A DNA stretch of 64,000 nucleotides from Paenibacillus dendritiformis (GCF_021654795.1 NZ_AP025344.1:1054001-1118000), one strand, 5' to 3'; counted from the first letter of the stretch, positions 33,754-42,535 are shown. Program-made: numbers and translations. The notes: a model not told the origin generated them from the letters alone.

Positions 33754-34118
33754 TTCGTCAGCGACACGATGTGACGCGATTCTATCAATTACAACATTTT
33801 CTTCCTGTTACGATAACTCCACAAGATAAACCCCGCAGCGTCCCCATCCATCAGCGTTGCTTCCATAACGGCCGTTCCCCTCTGCATCTATCAGCGGCAA
33901 AGGGGGAGAATTCTCCTAGTCTGTTTCTATTCGTTCCTTAGTTTATATATAGGTGTTTGGAGAAGTATCCCAGATTATACGGACAGACCATACAACGTTC
34001 GTTATTTGAATATAAGTAAATATTTGAAAATTTAAAGAAGGAATTGGCTCTCTTTTTGTAGAATTATTGCGAAATGGGGCAAAATGGCGAAACCAAGAGA
34101 AACGTGTAGGGGTGTGCG
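33754..34118. other. intergenic region upstream of the first histidine kinase
   Basis: An AT-rich region without genes. TTGAAAAT near 34025 and TAGAAT near 34060 may form the kinase promoter. Confidence 0.35.
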
Positions 34119-36008
34119 ATGAGTGTGCGAAGATACATAACCGTTTTCTTCTTATTCCTGGTACTATTCGGGTGGCTTATGGATCCTGCCATCGCCCGAG
34201 CGGAGCCGGAACCGCAGAGCATCAAGCTGCACGAATGGGAAGTGATGTGGGAGACGAGTCCCAGGACGTGGGAGGAGATCGCTTCCGTCCGGGAAGGCTG
34301 GGAGAAGGTTGATAGCAGGAAGTCGATTCCGCCGTTGTCAGAGGGCGTGCAATCGGCATGGATTCGGATTCAGTTGCCGGTGTTAGATCCGGAACAACCT
34401 GCGTTGTATATTGGAAAGTTGTACGCAAATGAGGTGGAAGTATGGGGACCCGACGGCAGAAGGCTCTTCCATGATTCAAGGGATTACTTTCACGATATTT
34501 TTCATCTCCTTGTTCCGCTGGAGCCAGAATACAATACGATATATATTCATACATCTGCCAACAAGGGGAGAGTCGGGATTCAAATCCCCGTCATTATAGG
34601 TGAATATGACCTGCTTCAAGGGAAATATGTTAAGGAAGGGCTGACGGAAATAGTAATTGGAAGCAGCCTGATACTTATTGCTTTCATTATGTTTGTATGT
34701 GCAATTTTTCTGCGTGGAATCGAGTTGCCAAGCTGGCTATCATTGACGCTTGTTATCTTGTCGCTAGGTATTGTTACGATAACATACTCAAAGTTCACCT
34801 ATACGTTTTTGAAAGATTGGGGGCATTTGAGCGTCAGATTATTTGATTTCGCAATGATGGTTTTGTTTCCTAGCTTGACCTATTTCTTTATGAAATTTTT
34901 GGGGAGCGGTCCTTATAAAATAATTTTTAGATATTTTATGTTCCAAGTTTGTTATTCGGTCATCTGGTTCCTTTTATTTGTATATTTTGTCGAAATCAAG
35001 AAAGATGATTCCCATCCGATTTATACTTTATTTTCAATACACATATTTAGCATTTATATGATTGTCCTATTTATTTTCCTGTTGATTTTCTCAATTAGCC
35101 ACGCCATTCGGAAGAACAAAGATGCAATATTGTTTACTCTTGGTTTCAGCTTGTTCTCTATTATGTCTGTCGGTGAGGTCAGTTGGTACACTTTTATATC
35201 GAGGGAATATGAACTGTATTTATGGAAATGGGGAGTTGTCTGTTTTGTTGTCTGCCTTATCCTTATACTGGGGCGGAGAACTGCGGAAAATCATCGCCGC
35301 GTCATTTTTTATGCGAAGGAACTGGAGTTGTTCAACGGCAAGCTCCAGCAATCGGAGAAGATGGAGATATTAAGCGAGCTGGCCGCGTCCGTCGCACATG
35401 AAGTAAGGAATCCGTTGCAGGTCACGCGGGGATTTTTGCAGCTTCTCGGCGGCAAGACGGGGACGAAGGAGCAGGAATATTTGAACCTTGCCTTGACCGA
35501 ACTGGATCGGGCATCCGAGATCATTACCGATTTCTTAACGTTCGCGAAGCCAGAACTTGATGAGATTCAAGTCCTCGATGTAGCTGATGAGTTGAGGCAT
35601 ATCGAGGGCATCTTGATGCCGATGGCGACAATGCATGGGGGCGCGATCGAACTGGATGCGAATCCGGATCTCCGGATTCAGGGGAACTCGTCCAAGTTCA
35701 AGCAAGCCTTTATTAATATGATAAAAAACAGCATTGAGGCGTTCACCGAGAAAGGACTGATTCGGGTCGAGGCTTACGAGCGGGAAGGACAGGTTATTAT
35801 CCGAATTGAGGATAATGGCATCGGCATGGACGAGGAGGAGCTTAAGCGACTTGGCGAGCCGTACTTTTCGAATAAGACGAAGGGGACTGGGCTTGGGTTG
35901 ATGGTTACTTTCCGCATCATTGAAGTAATGCAGGGGAAAATGCATATCAAGAGCGAGAAGGGTGTTGGTACCGTCATTACCGTCTCTTTTCCTTCTGTTT
36001 TAAGATAA
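34119..36008 (+). CDS. seven-TM sporulation-type sensor histidine kinase (copy 1)
   Basis: A 629-residue membrane kinase. It has a signal sequence (1-28), an extracytoplasmic beta-domain (about 30-170, 7TMR-DISM-like) and seven membrane helices between residues about 176 and 385. The kinase core has an H-box SVAHEVRNPLQVTRGFLQLL with H427, an N-box (NMIKNSIEAF), G1 (DNGIGM) and G2 (KGTGLGLMV). The NPLxVTRGFLQLL sequence is that of kinases feeding Spo0F (KinB-KinE). The core is about two thirds identical to the kinase at 37566, while the sensor parts differ more and are distinctly AT-rich here. It converges on the NHLP-peptide/prenyltransferase operon; I infer it senses that peptide. No response regulator is adjacent. 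Confidence 0.9.
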   Translation: MSVRRYITVFFLFLVLFGWLMDPAIARAEPEPQSIKLHEWEVMWETSPRTWEEIASVREGWEKVDSRKSIPPLSEGVQSAWIRIQLPVLDPEQPALYIGKLYANEVEVWGPDGRRLFHDSRDYFHDIFHLLVPLEPEYNTIYIHTSANKGRVGIQIPVIIGEYDLLQGKYVKEGLTEIVIGSSLILIAFIMFVCAIFLRGIELPSWLSLTLVILSLGIVTITYSKFTYTFLKDWGHLSVRLFDFAMMVLFPSLTYFFMKFLGSGPYKIIFRYFMFQVCYSVIWFLLFVYFVEIKKDDSHPIYTLFSIHIFSIYMIVLFIFLLIFSISHAIRKNKDAILFTLGFSLFSIMSVGEVSWYTFISREYELYLWKWGVVCFVVCLILILGRRTAENHRRVIFYAKELELFNGKLQQSEKMEILSELAASVAHEVRNPLQVTRGFLQLLGGKTGTKEQEYLNLALTELDRASEIITDFLTFAKPELDEIQVLDVADELRHIEGILMPMATMHGGAIELDANPDLRIQGNSSKFKQAFINMIKNSIEAFTEKGLIRVEAYEREGQVIIRIEDNGIGMDEEELKRLGEPYFSNKTKGTGLGLMVTFRIIEVMQGKMHIKSEKGVGTVITVSFPSVLR

Positions 36009-36012
36009 ATAT

Positions 36013-36047
36013 AAAAGAAGAGGGCTCTCAGGAGCGCCTCTTCTTTT
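36013..36047. terminator. bidirectional terminator between kinase 1 and the NHLP peptide gene
   Basis: AAAAGAAGAGG.GCTC pairs with GAGC.CCTCTTCTTTT, with A- and T-runs on both sides. Confidence 0.85.
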
Positions 36048-36059
36048 TACTGTTATCAG

Positions 36060-36302
36060 TTACCAAATACCCTTTCTCGCTGTTGAAGTAGTTTTCATAA
36101 CCTCCACCGGATTCGGAGGAATCACCAGTACATATTGGTTCGGAGACTCTTCTACCGTAGTCAATTGAATATGCTCAGGAATCGAAATGCCTAATAATTC
36201 CTTGATGGAGGACTTCGGATCAGCTAGCAGCTTCTCTTTGAATGTGGCATCCTCCCATGCTCTTTGGACGATTTGATTCATATGCATTTGATTAATAGAC
36301 AT
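36060..36302 (-). CDS. NHLP-leader peptide precursor with C-terminal Trp
   Basis: An 80-residue peptide. Residues about 8-66 match the nitrile-hydratase-like (NHLP) leader found in RiPP precursors: QIVQRAWEDATFKEKLLADP, then SIKELLGISIPEHIQL and NQYVLVIPPNP. There is no double-glycine cleavage site. The last 17 residues (VEVMKTTSTARKGIW at the end) are polar and finish in Trp80. GGAGGG lies 9 bases before the ATG. It lies 76 bases downstream of a class I isoprenoid-synthase-like gene in the same operon. In Bacillus, ComX is a C-terminal Trp-containing peptide prenylated by ComQ, so I infer that this Trp may be prenylated and the tail released as a signal. Confidence 0.8.
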   Translation of the reverse strand: MSINQMHMNQIVQRAWEDATFKEKLLADPKSSIKELLGISIPEHIQLTTVEESPNQYVLVIPPNPVEVMKTTSTARKGIW

Positions 36303-36378
36303 AAAACGTATCCCTCCATATTTGTAGAATCAGAAGATTATAGGTAGATTACCATTGATAGATTCCGACTTACCAGTA

Positions 36379-37314
36379 CTATTTTGCTAGATTAGACAAT
36401 ATATATGAAAATCCGCCCGACATCAGCTTATTTCTTTCTTCATATATGTAATCGGCTTCTTGCTTAAGACTGTCTGCCATCGCCTGATGGAAGGCGAGCA
36501 AGTGCGGGGAGGAGATAGACAGCCGCTGAAGCCGGGCATGGTTCTCTGCCGCGATGGCAGCATAGCCCTGCAAGGCGTCGGACACGGTGATGGCCTGGCG
36601 CACCTCGTCAGGCGTCGGCGATGCGCCGGACGGCCGGTTCGACATGGAGCGGATCCAGGATAATAGGCAATTATAGCTCCCTTCCCGCAAATCCTTCTCC
36701 CAATCCTCTGCGTCATCGGACATTTGCAGCGTGACAAGCACAGTATCTACCGCGGCCGTAATGGCTGGCAGCAAATGATCCGTTCCGCCAAGATAGGCTG
36801 ATCCGACGGCGGATAGCTTGACGGGCGACGCTTTGTGCGCGACTTTAATCCGGTCGTTCAGGAAGAAGTCATGCTCCAACTCCATGCTGACGGCTTCGGC
36901 CCATTCGGCGCTGTATTGGTTGAAGGCATGCCAGAACGGCGAGAAGGCAGGGAACAGCTCACGGTAAACCTTTTCATATTCGATGTAGCAGAGATGTCCC
37001 AGCGCCAACGTCTTATGCCACCTTCTCTGCTCAGGGCTATCCATGACATCATCCAGCAAGCAATAATGCAGCATCATGAAGACGCCGGCCAGTCCCAAGC
37101 GGCGACACCCTTTTCGCTCTGCTCCGGTGGCCTCCTGCAGCCAGAACGGGAGCAAATAGCAGATATAGTTAGTGGACTCCGTAAGCAGCGGGTTTGACTT
37201 TTCCAAATAGCGAAGGCCCATCTCCACCAACGGTGCGGGGAACGATGAGACAAGGCGCGCCGCCTCTGCAAATATCGCCTCCACATCCTCCATGTATTCG
37301 TCGAACCATTCCAT
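36379..37314 (-). CDS. class I isoprenoid-synthase-fold protein, ComQ-like
   Basis: A 311-residue all-helical protein with the two aspartate-rich motifs of class I prenyl transferases: DDVMD at residues 88-92 and DDAED at 200-204 (in LQMSDDAEDWEKDLREGSYN). These bind the Mg-diphosphate of an isoprenyl donor. Length and motif placing fit ComQ-like and polyprenyl-synthase-like proteins. I start it at ATG 37314, with GGGAGGA 8 bases upstream; the frame extends 31 codons further without a site. It directly precedes the NHLP peptide gene. The simplest reading is a peptide prenyltransferase; a stand-alone terpene synthase is the main alternative. Confidence 0.75.
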   Translation of the reverse strand: MEWFDEYMEDVEAIFAEAARLVSSFPAPLVEMGLRYLEKSNPLLTESTNYICYLLPFWLQEATGAERKGCRRLGLAGVFMMLHYCLLDDVMDSPEQRRWHKTLALGHLCYIEYEKVYRELFPAFSPFWHAFNQYSAEWAEAVSMELEHDFFLNDRIKVAHKASPVKLSAVGSAYLGGTDHLLPAITAAVDTVLVTLQMSDDAEDWEKDLREGSYNCLLSWIRSMSNRPSGASPTPDEVRQAITVSDALQGYAAIAAENHARLQRLSISSPHLLAFHQAMADSLKQEADYIYEERNKLMSGGFSYILSNLAK

Positions 37315-37565
37315 ATTACTGTCCTCCCGGGTCGAAATCGGACTTTTCCTGGATCTGCGACAAAATTCCTGCATTCTAGTACTTCTATTATAGAAGCCAT
37401 TGATCATTGGAGCAACAACATAAGAAACAGAATGTCGAAAAATAAAAGCCGAGCAAGGGATTCATGGCGGATAGAGCAGGAAATTAGCGATAACTGTCGA
37501 AATAGTGCCTGTGTAGGATTGCGGCTCACCATCGCATTACAAATTGGAACGGACAGAGGTGCCTC

Positions 37566-39467
37566 ATGAGAACAATTTTTAAATATTCAACCGTGTCGTT
37601 CATGCTTCTCATGGCGGCCTTTCTTCTGTGCCCTTCTCTTCTGATTGCGGAATCGGAGCAGGGGGAATTGCAAGTTACGCAATGGCAGGTGCTGTGGGAG
37701 ACGTCGGCCCTGGATTGGGAGTACATTGCCTCCACGGATGAGGGTTGGCTAGATATCGATATTCGCGAAGGAGTGCCCGGCAAGCCCGAAGGGGCCCAAT
37801 CGGCCTGGTTCCGCTTCAGGCTGCCGCCGCTGCAGTGGGACAAGGCCGGGCTCTGGATTGAACAGGTATACGCCTGCGAAGTAGAGGCATTATCGGAAGA
37901 AGGGCGAAGACTGTTCCGGTCTTCGCGGATGTTCTCCTTCGACATGAATCCGGTGCTTATTGCGCTGGATCGCAGCGCCGAGGAGCAGGTCATCTATATA
38001 CACGTAAAGACGCCTTTCGAGCAGTTGGGCATTCACGATACGGTCCGGATCGGAGACTATCAAAAGCTGCTCCCCGAGTATGTGAAAAAGGGACTCGTCA
38101 ATGTCGTCATGGGGAGCGCCCTCATACTTATCGCGGTTGTCATGCTCATTTGCACGCTGTTTCTCCGGAACATATTTTTCTCAAGCTGGCTGTCGCTCTG
38201 CGTGCTCATTCTATGCGCGGGGGTAATGATCTTTACGTACTCATCCTTTACCTATACGTATTTTTTCCATACCGAAGTCTGGTCGCTCGTTATTTATGAT
38301 TTTGCGATGCTGGTCTTCTTCCCGTTGCTTACGTACTATTTCGAATTGATGTTCGGCCCGGGCCCGTATTGGATCATCCGCAGACTCCGGCAGATCCAGA
38401 CCGCGTATTCCCTTCTGTCTATGGCCGTTCTGTTCCTTAATATTTTGTCGGATAACCGCTTTTATGATTTGTACTATTTCCTGTCGGTTCGCGTGCTCGG
38501 CTTCCTGATCCTGATTCAGTTCGTCGTGCTGATCTCGGCGTCCATCCGTTACGCCTTCCACAAAGATAAAGACGCCATTCTGTTCTGCGTCGGATTTGTC
38601 GCCTTTGCGCTGATCACCGGATGCGAATTAATCTGGTTCCTGCTTCATCCCGGCTATTATTATATGGTGTACTGGAAGTGGGGGATCCTGCTATTCGTTG
38701 TTGCGCTTATCATTATTTTGGGCCGCAAAATCGCGCGCAATCACGAGCAGGTCGTTCAATATTCGAAAGAACTGGAGCTGTACAACCACCGGCTTCAGCG
38801 TTCGGAGAAGATGGAGATCATTAGCGAACTGGCCGCTTCCGTTGCCCATGAAGTGCGGAATCCGCTGCAGGTAACGCGGGGCTTCCTCCAACTGCTGGAG
38901 AAGCAGTCCGGTCCAAAAGAGAAGGAATACTACCATTTGGCGCTGACCGAACTGGATCGGGCATCCGGTATAATTACCGATTTCCTCACCTTTGCGAAGC
39001 CCGAGCTAAACGAGCTGGCCCTGCTGAATGTAGGGGAGGAATTGGAGCATGTCCAAGGGGTCCTCCTGCCGTTGGCCAACATGCAGGGGGCGGAGATCAC
39101 GCTCGACGTGCCGCCGGATCTCGCGATCGTAGGGAACTCGTCCAAGTTCAAGCAGGCATTTATCAATCTGGTCAAGAACAGCATTGAGGCTCTGCACAGC
39201 AACGGGTGGATCCGGATTGCCGCTCATAAGCAGGACGGGAAGGTCATCATACGGATTCGGGACAACGGGGTAGGAATGAACAGGAAGGAGCTGGCGCGGC
39301 TGGGCGAGCCCTATTACTCGAACAAGACGAAGGGTACCGGACTTGGACTGATGGTGACCTTCCGCATCATTGAAGTGATGCAGGGCAAGCTGGAATTCCA
39401 CAGCGAGAAAGGCGTCGGAACCGAGGTTACCGTAACTTTTCCGGCTGTGGAGAAAGAACAGGAGTAA
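37566..39467 (+). CDS. seven-TM sporulation-type sensor histidine kinase (copy 2)
   Basis: A 633-residue paralogue of the kinase at 34119 with the same plan: signal sequence (1-29), extracytoplasmic beta-domain, seven membrane helices, then HisKA (SVAHEVRNPLQVTRGFLQLL, His near residue 428) and HATPase (NLVKNSIEAL, DNGVGM, KGTGLGLMV). GAGGTG is 4 bases before the ATG. GC content is even along the gene, unlike copy 1. It is divergent from the isoprenoid-synthase/NHLP operon with about 250 bases between starts, so both may share regulation. The H-box predicts phosphotransfer to Spo0F or a similar relay protein elsewhere in the genome. Confidence 0.9.
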   Translation: MRTIFKYSTVSFMLLMAAFLLCPSLLIAESEQGELQVTQWQVLWETSALDWEYIASTDEGWLDIDIREGVPGKPEGAQSAWFRFRLPPLQWDKAGLWIEQVYACEVEALSEEGRRLFRSSRMFSFDMNPVLIALDRSAEEQVIYIHVKTPFEQLGIHDTVRIGDYQKLLPEYVKKGLVNVVMGSALILIAVVMLICTLFLRNIFFSSWLSLCVLILCAGVMIFTYSSFTYTYFFHTEVWSLVIYDFAMLVFFPLLTYYFELMFGPGPYWIIRRLRQIQTAYSLLSMAVLFLNILSDNRFYDLYYFLSVRVLGFLILIQFVVLISASIRYAFHKDKDAILFCVGFVAFALITGCELIWFLLHPGYYYMVYWKWGILLFVVALIIILGRKIARNHEQVVQYSKELELYNHRLQRSEKMEIISELAASVAHEVRNPLQVTRGFLQLLEKQSGPKEKEYYHLALTELDRASGIITDFLTFAKPELNELALLNVGEELEHVQGVLLPLANMQGAEITLDVPPDLAIVGNSSKFKQAFINLVKNSIEALHSNGWIRIAAHKQDGKVIIRIRDNGVGMNRKELARLGEPYYSNKTKGTGLGLMVTFRIIEVMQGKLEFHSEKGVGTEVTVTFPAVEKEQE

Positions 39468-39526
39468 GGCGGCGAAGGGGGGGGAGTGAACTGGTTATTG
39501 TTTTTGAAAGGTATAGACAAAACGAA

Positions 39527-39823
39527 ATGGTGTTGACAATGAACGAACCCATGCTGAAAAAGGCGATGACGACCGTGGAATTTTTGAGACTGGATAGACA
39601 GGCGAAGATGGGAAACCAAGCCCGTCAGAAATATCTGCTGGACCAGGCGTCCCGAATCGCAGGGGCTAGAGCGGAGGGAATAGCTGAGGGGAGGGCCAAA
39701 GCCATAACCGAAGGAATAGCTGAAGGCAAGAAAGAAATGGCCCGGAAACTGCTTGCTCTCGGCATGGACATCGCTCTTATCACCAAGGCTTCGGGGTTAT
39801 CCGAAGAAGAAATAAAAAACTAA
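39527..39823 (+). pseudogene. C-terminal fragment of an Rpn/PD-(D/E)XK transposase-like protein
   Basis: About 98 residues match the tail of Rpn-family (recombination-promoting nuclease / putative transposase) proteins: LDRQAKMGNQARQKYLLDQA, the Ala-Glu-Gly repeats ARAEGIAEGRAKAITEGIAE and an end like LLALGMDIALITKASGLSEEE. The N-terminal nuclease domain is missing; the frame is open upstream but enters the previous kinase gene. It is a remnant, not a working enzyme. Confidence 0.65.
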
Positions 39824-39881
39824 GGCCGCTCCATTAAAAGGGCGGCAGGTGCATCCAATGAACGAACGTACCGAAGAATCG

Positions 39882-39920
39882 AAGAGCCGAAGATCAATTG
39901 CGGTTTGATCATCGGCTCTT
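39882..39920. terminator. hairpin between the Rpn remnant and the AIM24 gene
   Basis: AAGAGCCGA.GATCAA pairs with TTGATC.TCGGCTCTT. It separates convergent transcription. Confidence 0.65.
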
Positions 39921-39969
39921 GGCGATCTTGTGCGGGCCTATTCCTTCCGAGAAGGTACGGCTCCCCGCT

Positions 39970-40671
39970 CTATTTGATAAATACGCCCCCGAAAGGGATG
40001 ACCTCGCGCAGAATGCGCTTGAACAGCCCTTCATCGTTCATCTCGTGCACGAGCGATTGATTCTGCCGCCCGGCCTGGATCAGGACGGTACCCCTGCCGG
40101 TCATCTTCCAATGATAATTCATATGTTGGCTGGCCAGATGATTGCCGTATACGCATAGTTCCAGCTTCGCGTTCTCGGGGTAGGCGATAACGCTGCCTGC
40201 GTCCACGTAGAGCGGCTGATCCGGGTGGAGCTCGGCATCGCAAGCGGTGCCTTGGGTCAGGATGCCGATCTGCCCTTCACCGGAGAACTTCACCTTGACG
40301 ACATCCTGCGTGACGAGCATGTTCTTCATGCTCAAGATGCGGGTCTGCATCGTGATGCCTTCCGTATAGAACAGCAGATGCCGCACGTCATAGAGCAGGT
40401 CGCTCTCCCCTGTCAACGGAACGGGCTTCATGCTGAACCCGGGGGGCAGCGCGGTCAGAAATTCGCAGGGCCCGGTGAAGCGGGCCTGGATAAGCTTCTT
40501 CTTGCGGTACATGCCCTTGGCGGTCATCAGCCGGTCGGAGCGCCCGTCGGGAGCGCCGCGATAGGCGATGACCTGCTGCGGATGGAGCACGTTCACCTGC
40601 TCTCCCTCCAGAACCCGGAAGGTGACGGCTTGTCCGTTCGTATGGTTCTCGCGTTCAACTAAGATCTCCAT
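39970..40671 (-). CDS. AIM24 family protein
   Basis: A 233-residue protein of the AIM24 (mitochondrial biogenesis AIM24 / TRAP-like beta-roll) family. Blocks are VLHPQQVIAYRG, GPCEFLTALPPGFSMKPVPL, then KVKFSGEGQIGILTQG and PLYVDAGSVIAYPE. The bacterial function is unknown; the fold resembles TRAP. It is preceded by a small membrane protein gene 12 bases upstream in the same operon. Confidence 0.85.
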   Translation of the reverse strand: MEILVERENHTNGQAVTFRVLEGEQVNVLHPQQVIAYRGAPDGRSDRLMTAKGMYRKKKLIQARFTGPCEFLTALPPGFSMKPVPLTGESDLLYDVRHLLFYTEGITMQTRILSMKNMLVTQDVVKVKFSGEGQIGILTQGTACDAELHPDQPLYVDAGSVIAYPENAKLELCVYGNHLASQHMNYHWKMTGRGTVLIQAGRQNQSLVHEMNDEGLFKRILREVIPFGGVFIK

Positions 40672-40683
40672 CCGGAACTCCTC

Positions 40684-41100
40684 CTATCTTGCCCGAACCC
40701 GCATCCAGACACGCAGGCCGCGCAGCAGCACGAAATACCCAATCAGAAGGCCGGCCGCCGTGAGCAGCAGCGCCCTCATCTTGCGGTAGCTCGCCTGGCG
40801 TTCCTCTTCGAGCCGCTTCAACTCGGCAACCATGCGAGTGAGTTCCTGATTCTGCTCGATTAATTTTTGGTTTTCCTGCCGGTATATCTCCATATTTTGA
40901 TGAGCTTGCTCTAGTTGGTCGACGGTCTGGCGGTAATTTTCCTTCAATTCATTGACTTCGGCGGGCAGTTCGGAAATATCCTTGATGGTGCCCCACCACC
41001 CGGCATGCGCCGCGGGCTGGCCGGAGAGAAGCAAGAAGCAGAACATCGATGCGATAAGTGCGCTGCGGCGGAGCGGCTGCGCTATGTATGGCTTGTTCAT
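40684..41100 (-). CDS. exported coiled-coil membrane-anchored protein
   Basis: A 138-residue protein with a signal sequence (SALIASMFCFLLLSGQPAAHA), an extracytoplasmic coiled coil (residues about 50-108: ELKENYRQTVDQLEQAHQNM, then NQKLIEQNQELTRMVAELKR) and a C-terminal membrane helix (ALLLTAAGLLIGYFVLLRGL) with a basic end. The start at 41100 has AAGGGGGC upstream; the longer frame from 41193 has no site. It lies 12 bases before the AIM24 gene. I cannot assign a function; it may anchor or present the AIM24 protein. Confidence 0.75.
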   Translation of the reverse strand: MNKPYIAQPLRRSALIASMFCFLLLSGQPAAHAGWWGTIKDISELPAEVNELKENYRQTVDQLEQAHQNMEIYRQENQKLIEQNQELTRMVAELKRLEEERQASYRKMRALLLTAAGLLIGYFVLLRGLRVWMRVRAR

Positions 41101-41232
41101 TCCCGATGCCCCCTTGTATGCGAACAATGGCTTCATACCAAGAAATACGAAAATAATGTCGAATCGTTTCCTATTTTGGCCAATCTGAATCATAAAAGCA
41201 AGTATTTATTGCAGGTTGCCGCAGGTGGAACG

Positions 41233-41262
41233 TTGACTCTTGGTAACGGACTCCGGTACACT
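41233..41262 (+). promoter_or_regulatory. promoter of the LacI-like sensor gene
   Basis: TTGACT and TACACT with 18-base spacing, ending 12 bases before the ATG at 41275. It supports that ATG as the start. Confidence 0.6.
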
Positions 41263-41274
41263 GAGGAGATACAA

Positions 41275-42345
41275 ATGATGACAAGAGGAACGGGATATCT
41301 ACATATGGATAGATTCGCTACGGCCCCGCCAGCGGGAGGAGCGGGCAGCACCATGCCTCCGCTGGTCAGCGGTGCCCCCAACATGCATCCGGAAGCGCCA
41401 GCCAATGTGCGCAGAGCCGGGAGAGAATATCAGGAACAACCGGCTCAGGCAGCCCGGAGGCAAGCCTCCCGCAACCCGGGGACGATCGGCCTGTTCATTA
41501 TCCAGGACGCCAGTCACAACAGGATCTATGAGGATGATTTGTTCTACGGCGCGATCGTGGGCGCCATTATCAGCCAATGCGCGGAACGGGGGTACCAGAC
41601 GCTGATCACGATACTGGACGTGTCGGACGTAACCCCGCTGCTTCGCTTATACGAGCAGAAGCGCCTCGATGCGGGACTCCTCATCAGTTGGTCCGATGTG
41701 CAGGACATCGTCGATCAAGTCAGCCGGGCGGGGGGCGTGATCGGGGTGATCAATCAGAACAACGTCACACAGTCCGCGACTGTGCTGCCGGCTCCTTATT
41801 TGGACAACCGGAGGAGCGCCTATGAGGCGACCCGCTATTTGCTTGAGCTGGGCCATCGTGACGTAGCCATTATTACCGGTCCGACCGGACAGCCCTGCTC
41901 GTCCGAACGGCTGGCCGGGTTTCTCGACGCGGCACTTGGTCAAGGACTGGAGGTGCCGGATTCACGCATATGGTGCGGAGACTTCGCCGAGCAGGCCGGG
42001 GCGGCCGCCGCTATTCAATGGCTGGAGGCAGATGATCTCCCCGCGGCGGTGTTCTGCTCCAATGATCTGATGGCATACGGGCTGCTGAAGGTGCTGCGGC
42101 AGCACCAGGTAGCGGTTCCTGACCGTTTGTCCGTGGTCGGCTTCGACGATCTGATTATCTCAAGGTACACCTGTCCGCCGTTGACAACGATGTCCATCCC
42201 GCGGACAGAAATGGCCGCTTACGTGACGAATCGGCTCATCCACCAATTGGAAAGTCCGGACGAAGCATATCCGCTGCCGGTCTTCCGCGCGAAGCTTATG
42301 GTGCGGGAGTCGTGCCGGGCGGCCGGCGCTCCGGATTTCGCATAG
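41275..42345 (+). CDS. LacI-type periplasmic-binding-like sensor without DNA-binding domain
   Basis: A 356-residue protein. Residues about 68-352 are the LacI/GalR effector domain (GTIGLFIIQDASHNRIYED, TRYLLELGHRDVAIITGPTG, AVFCSNDLMAYGLLKVL, RLSVVGFDDLIISRYTCPPL), which binds sugars or nucleobases. The first 66 residues are a Pro/Ala/Arg-rich linker (PEAPANVRRAGREYQEQPAQ) instead of the usual 55-residue helix-turn-helix. GAGGAGA lies 5 bases before the tandem ATGATG and a promoter just upstream supports the start, so the missing HTH is not a start error. It could act by protein contacts or have lost DNA binding. Confidence 0.8.
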   Translation: MMTRGTGYLHMDRFATAPPAGGAGSTMPPLVSGAPNMHPEAPANVRRAGREYQEQPAQAARRQASRNPGTIGLFIIQDASHNRIYEDDLFYGAIVGAIISQCAERGYQTLITILDVSDVTPLLRLYEQKRLDAGLLISWSDVQDIVDQVSRAGGVIGVINQNNVTQSATVLPAPYLDNRRSAYEATRYLLELGHRDVAIITGPTGQPCSSERLAGFLDAALGQGLEVPDSRIWCGDFAEQAGAAAAIQWLEADDLPAAVFCSNDLMAYGLLKVLRQHQVAVPDRLSVVGFDDLIISRYTCPPLTTMSIPRTEMAAYVTNRLIHQLESPDEAYPLPVFRAKLMVRESCRAAGAPDFA

Positions 42346-42535
42346 CCTCCCAATGAACAGGCTGCCCTGTTTTAAGGAGCGGCATGCTGCCGATCGGGCG
42401 GAACGGCGGGGGAGCGCTCTGCACAAAGTTTTTTGTCATTCTGTACACATTCCGTGTTTTTTTATCTTATTTTCAGGTTAATGAGATACAATGGGGTTCA
42501 CATCACCTTGTTGACGGAGGGGAGAGGAACTGGCC
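42346..42535. promoter_or_regulatory. upstream region of the acyltransferase gene
   Basis: A TTGTCA box near 42433 and GATACAAT near 42484 may belong to promoters; spacing is not ideal for one pair. Confidence 0.3.

Noticed and set aside
36060..36302. Reading the small NHLP protein as a nitrile hydratase subunit fragment
   Set aside because: It is short, complete with its own ribosome binding site, lacks the cysteine metal site and is in an operon with a prenyltransferase-like gene.
36379..37314. Squalene/phytoene synthase call for the isoprenoid-synthase-like gene
   Set aside because: No carotenoid or hopanoid genes are near, and the paired peptide and sensor kinases fit a ComQ-like role better; still only inference.
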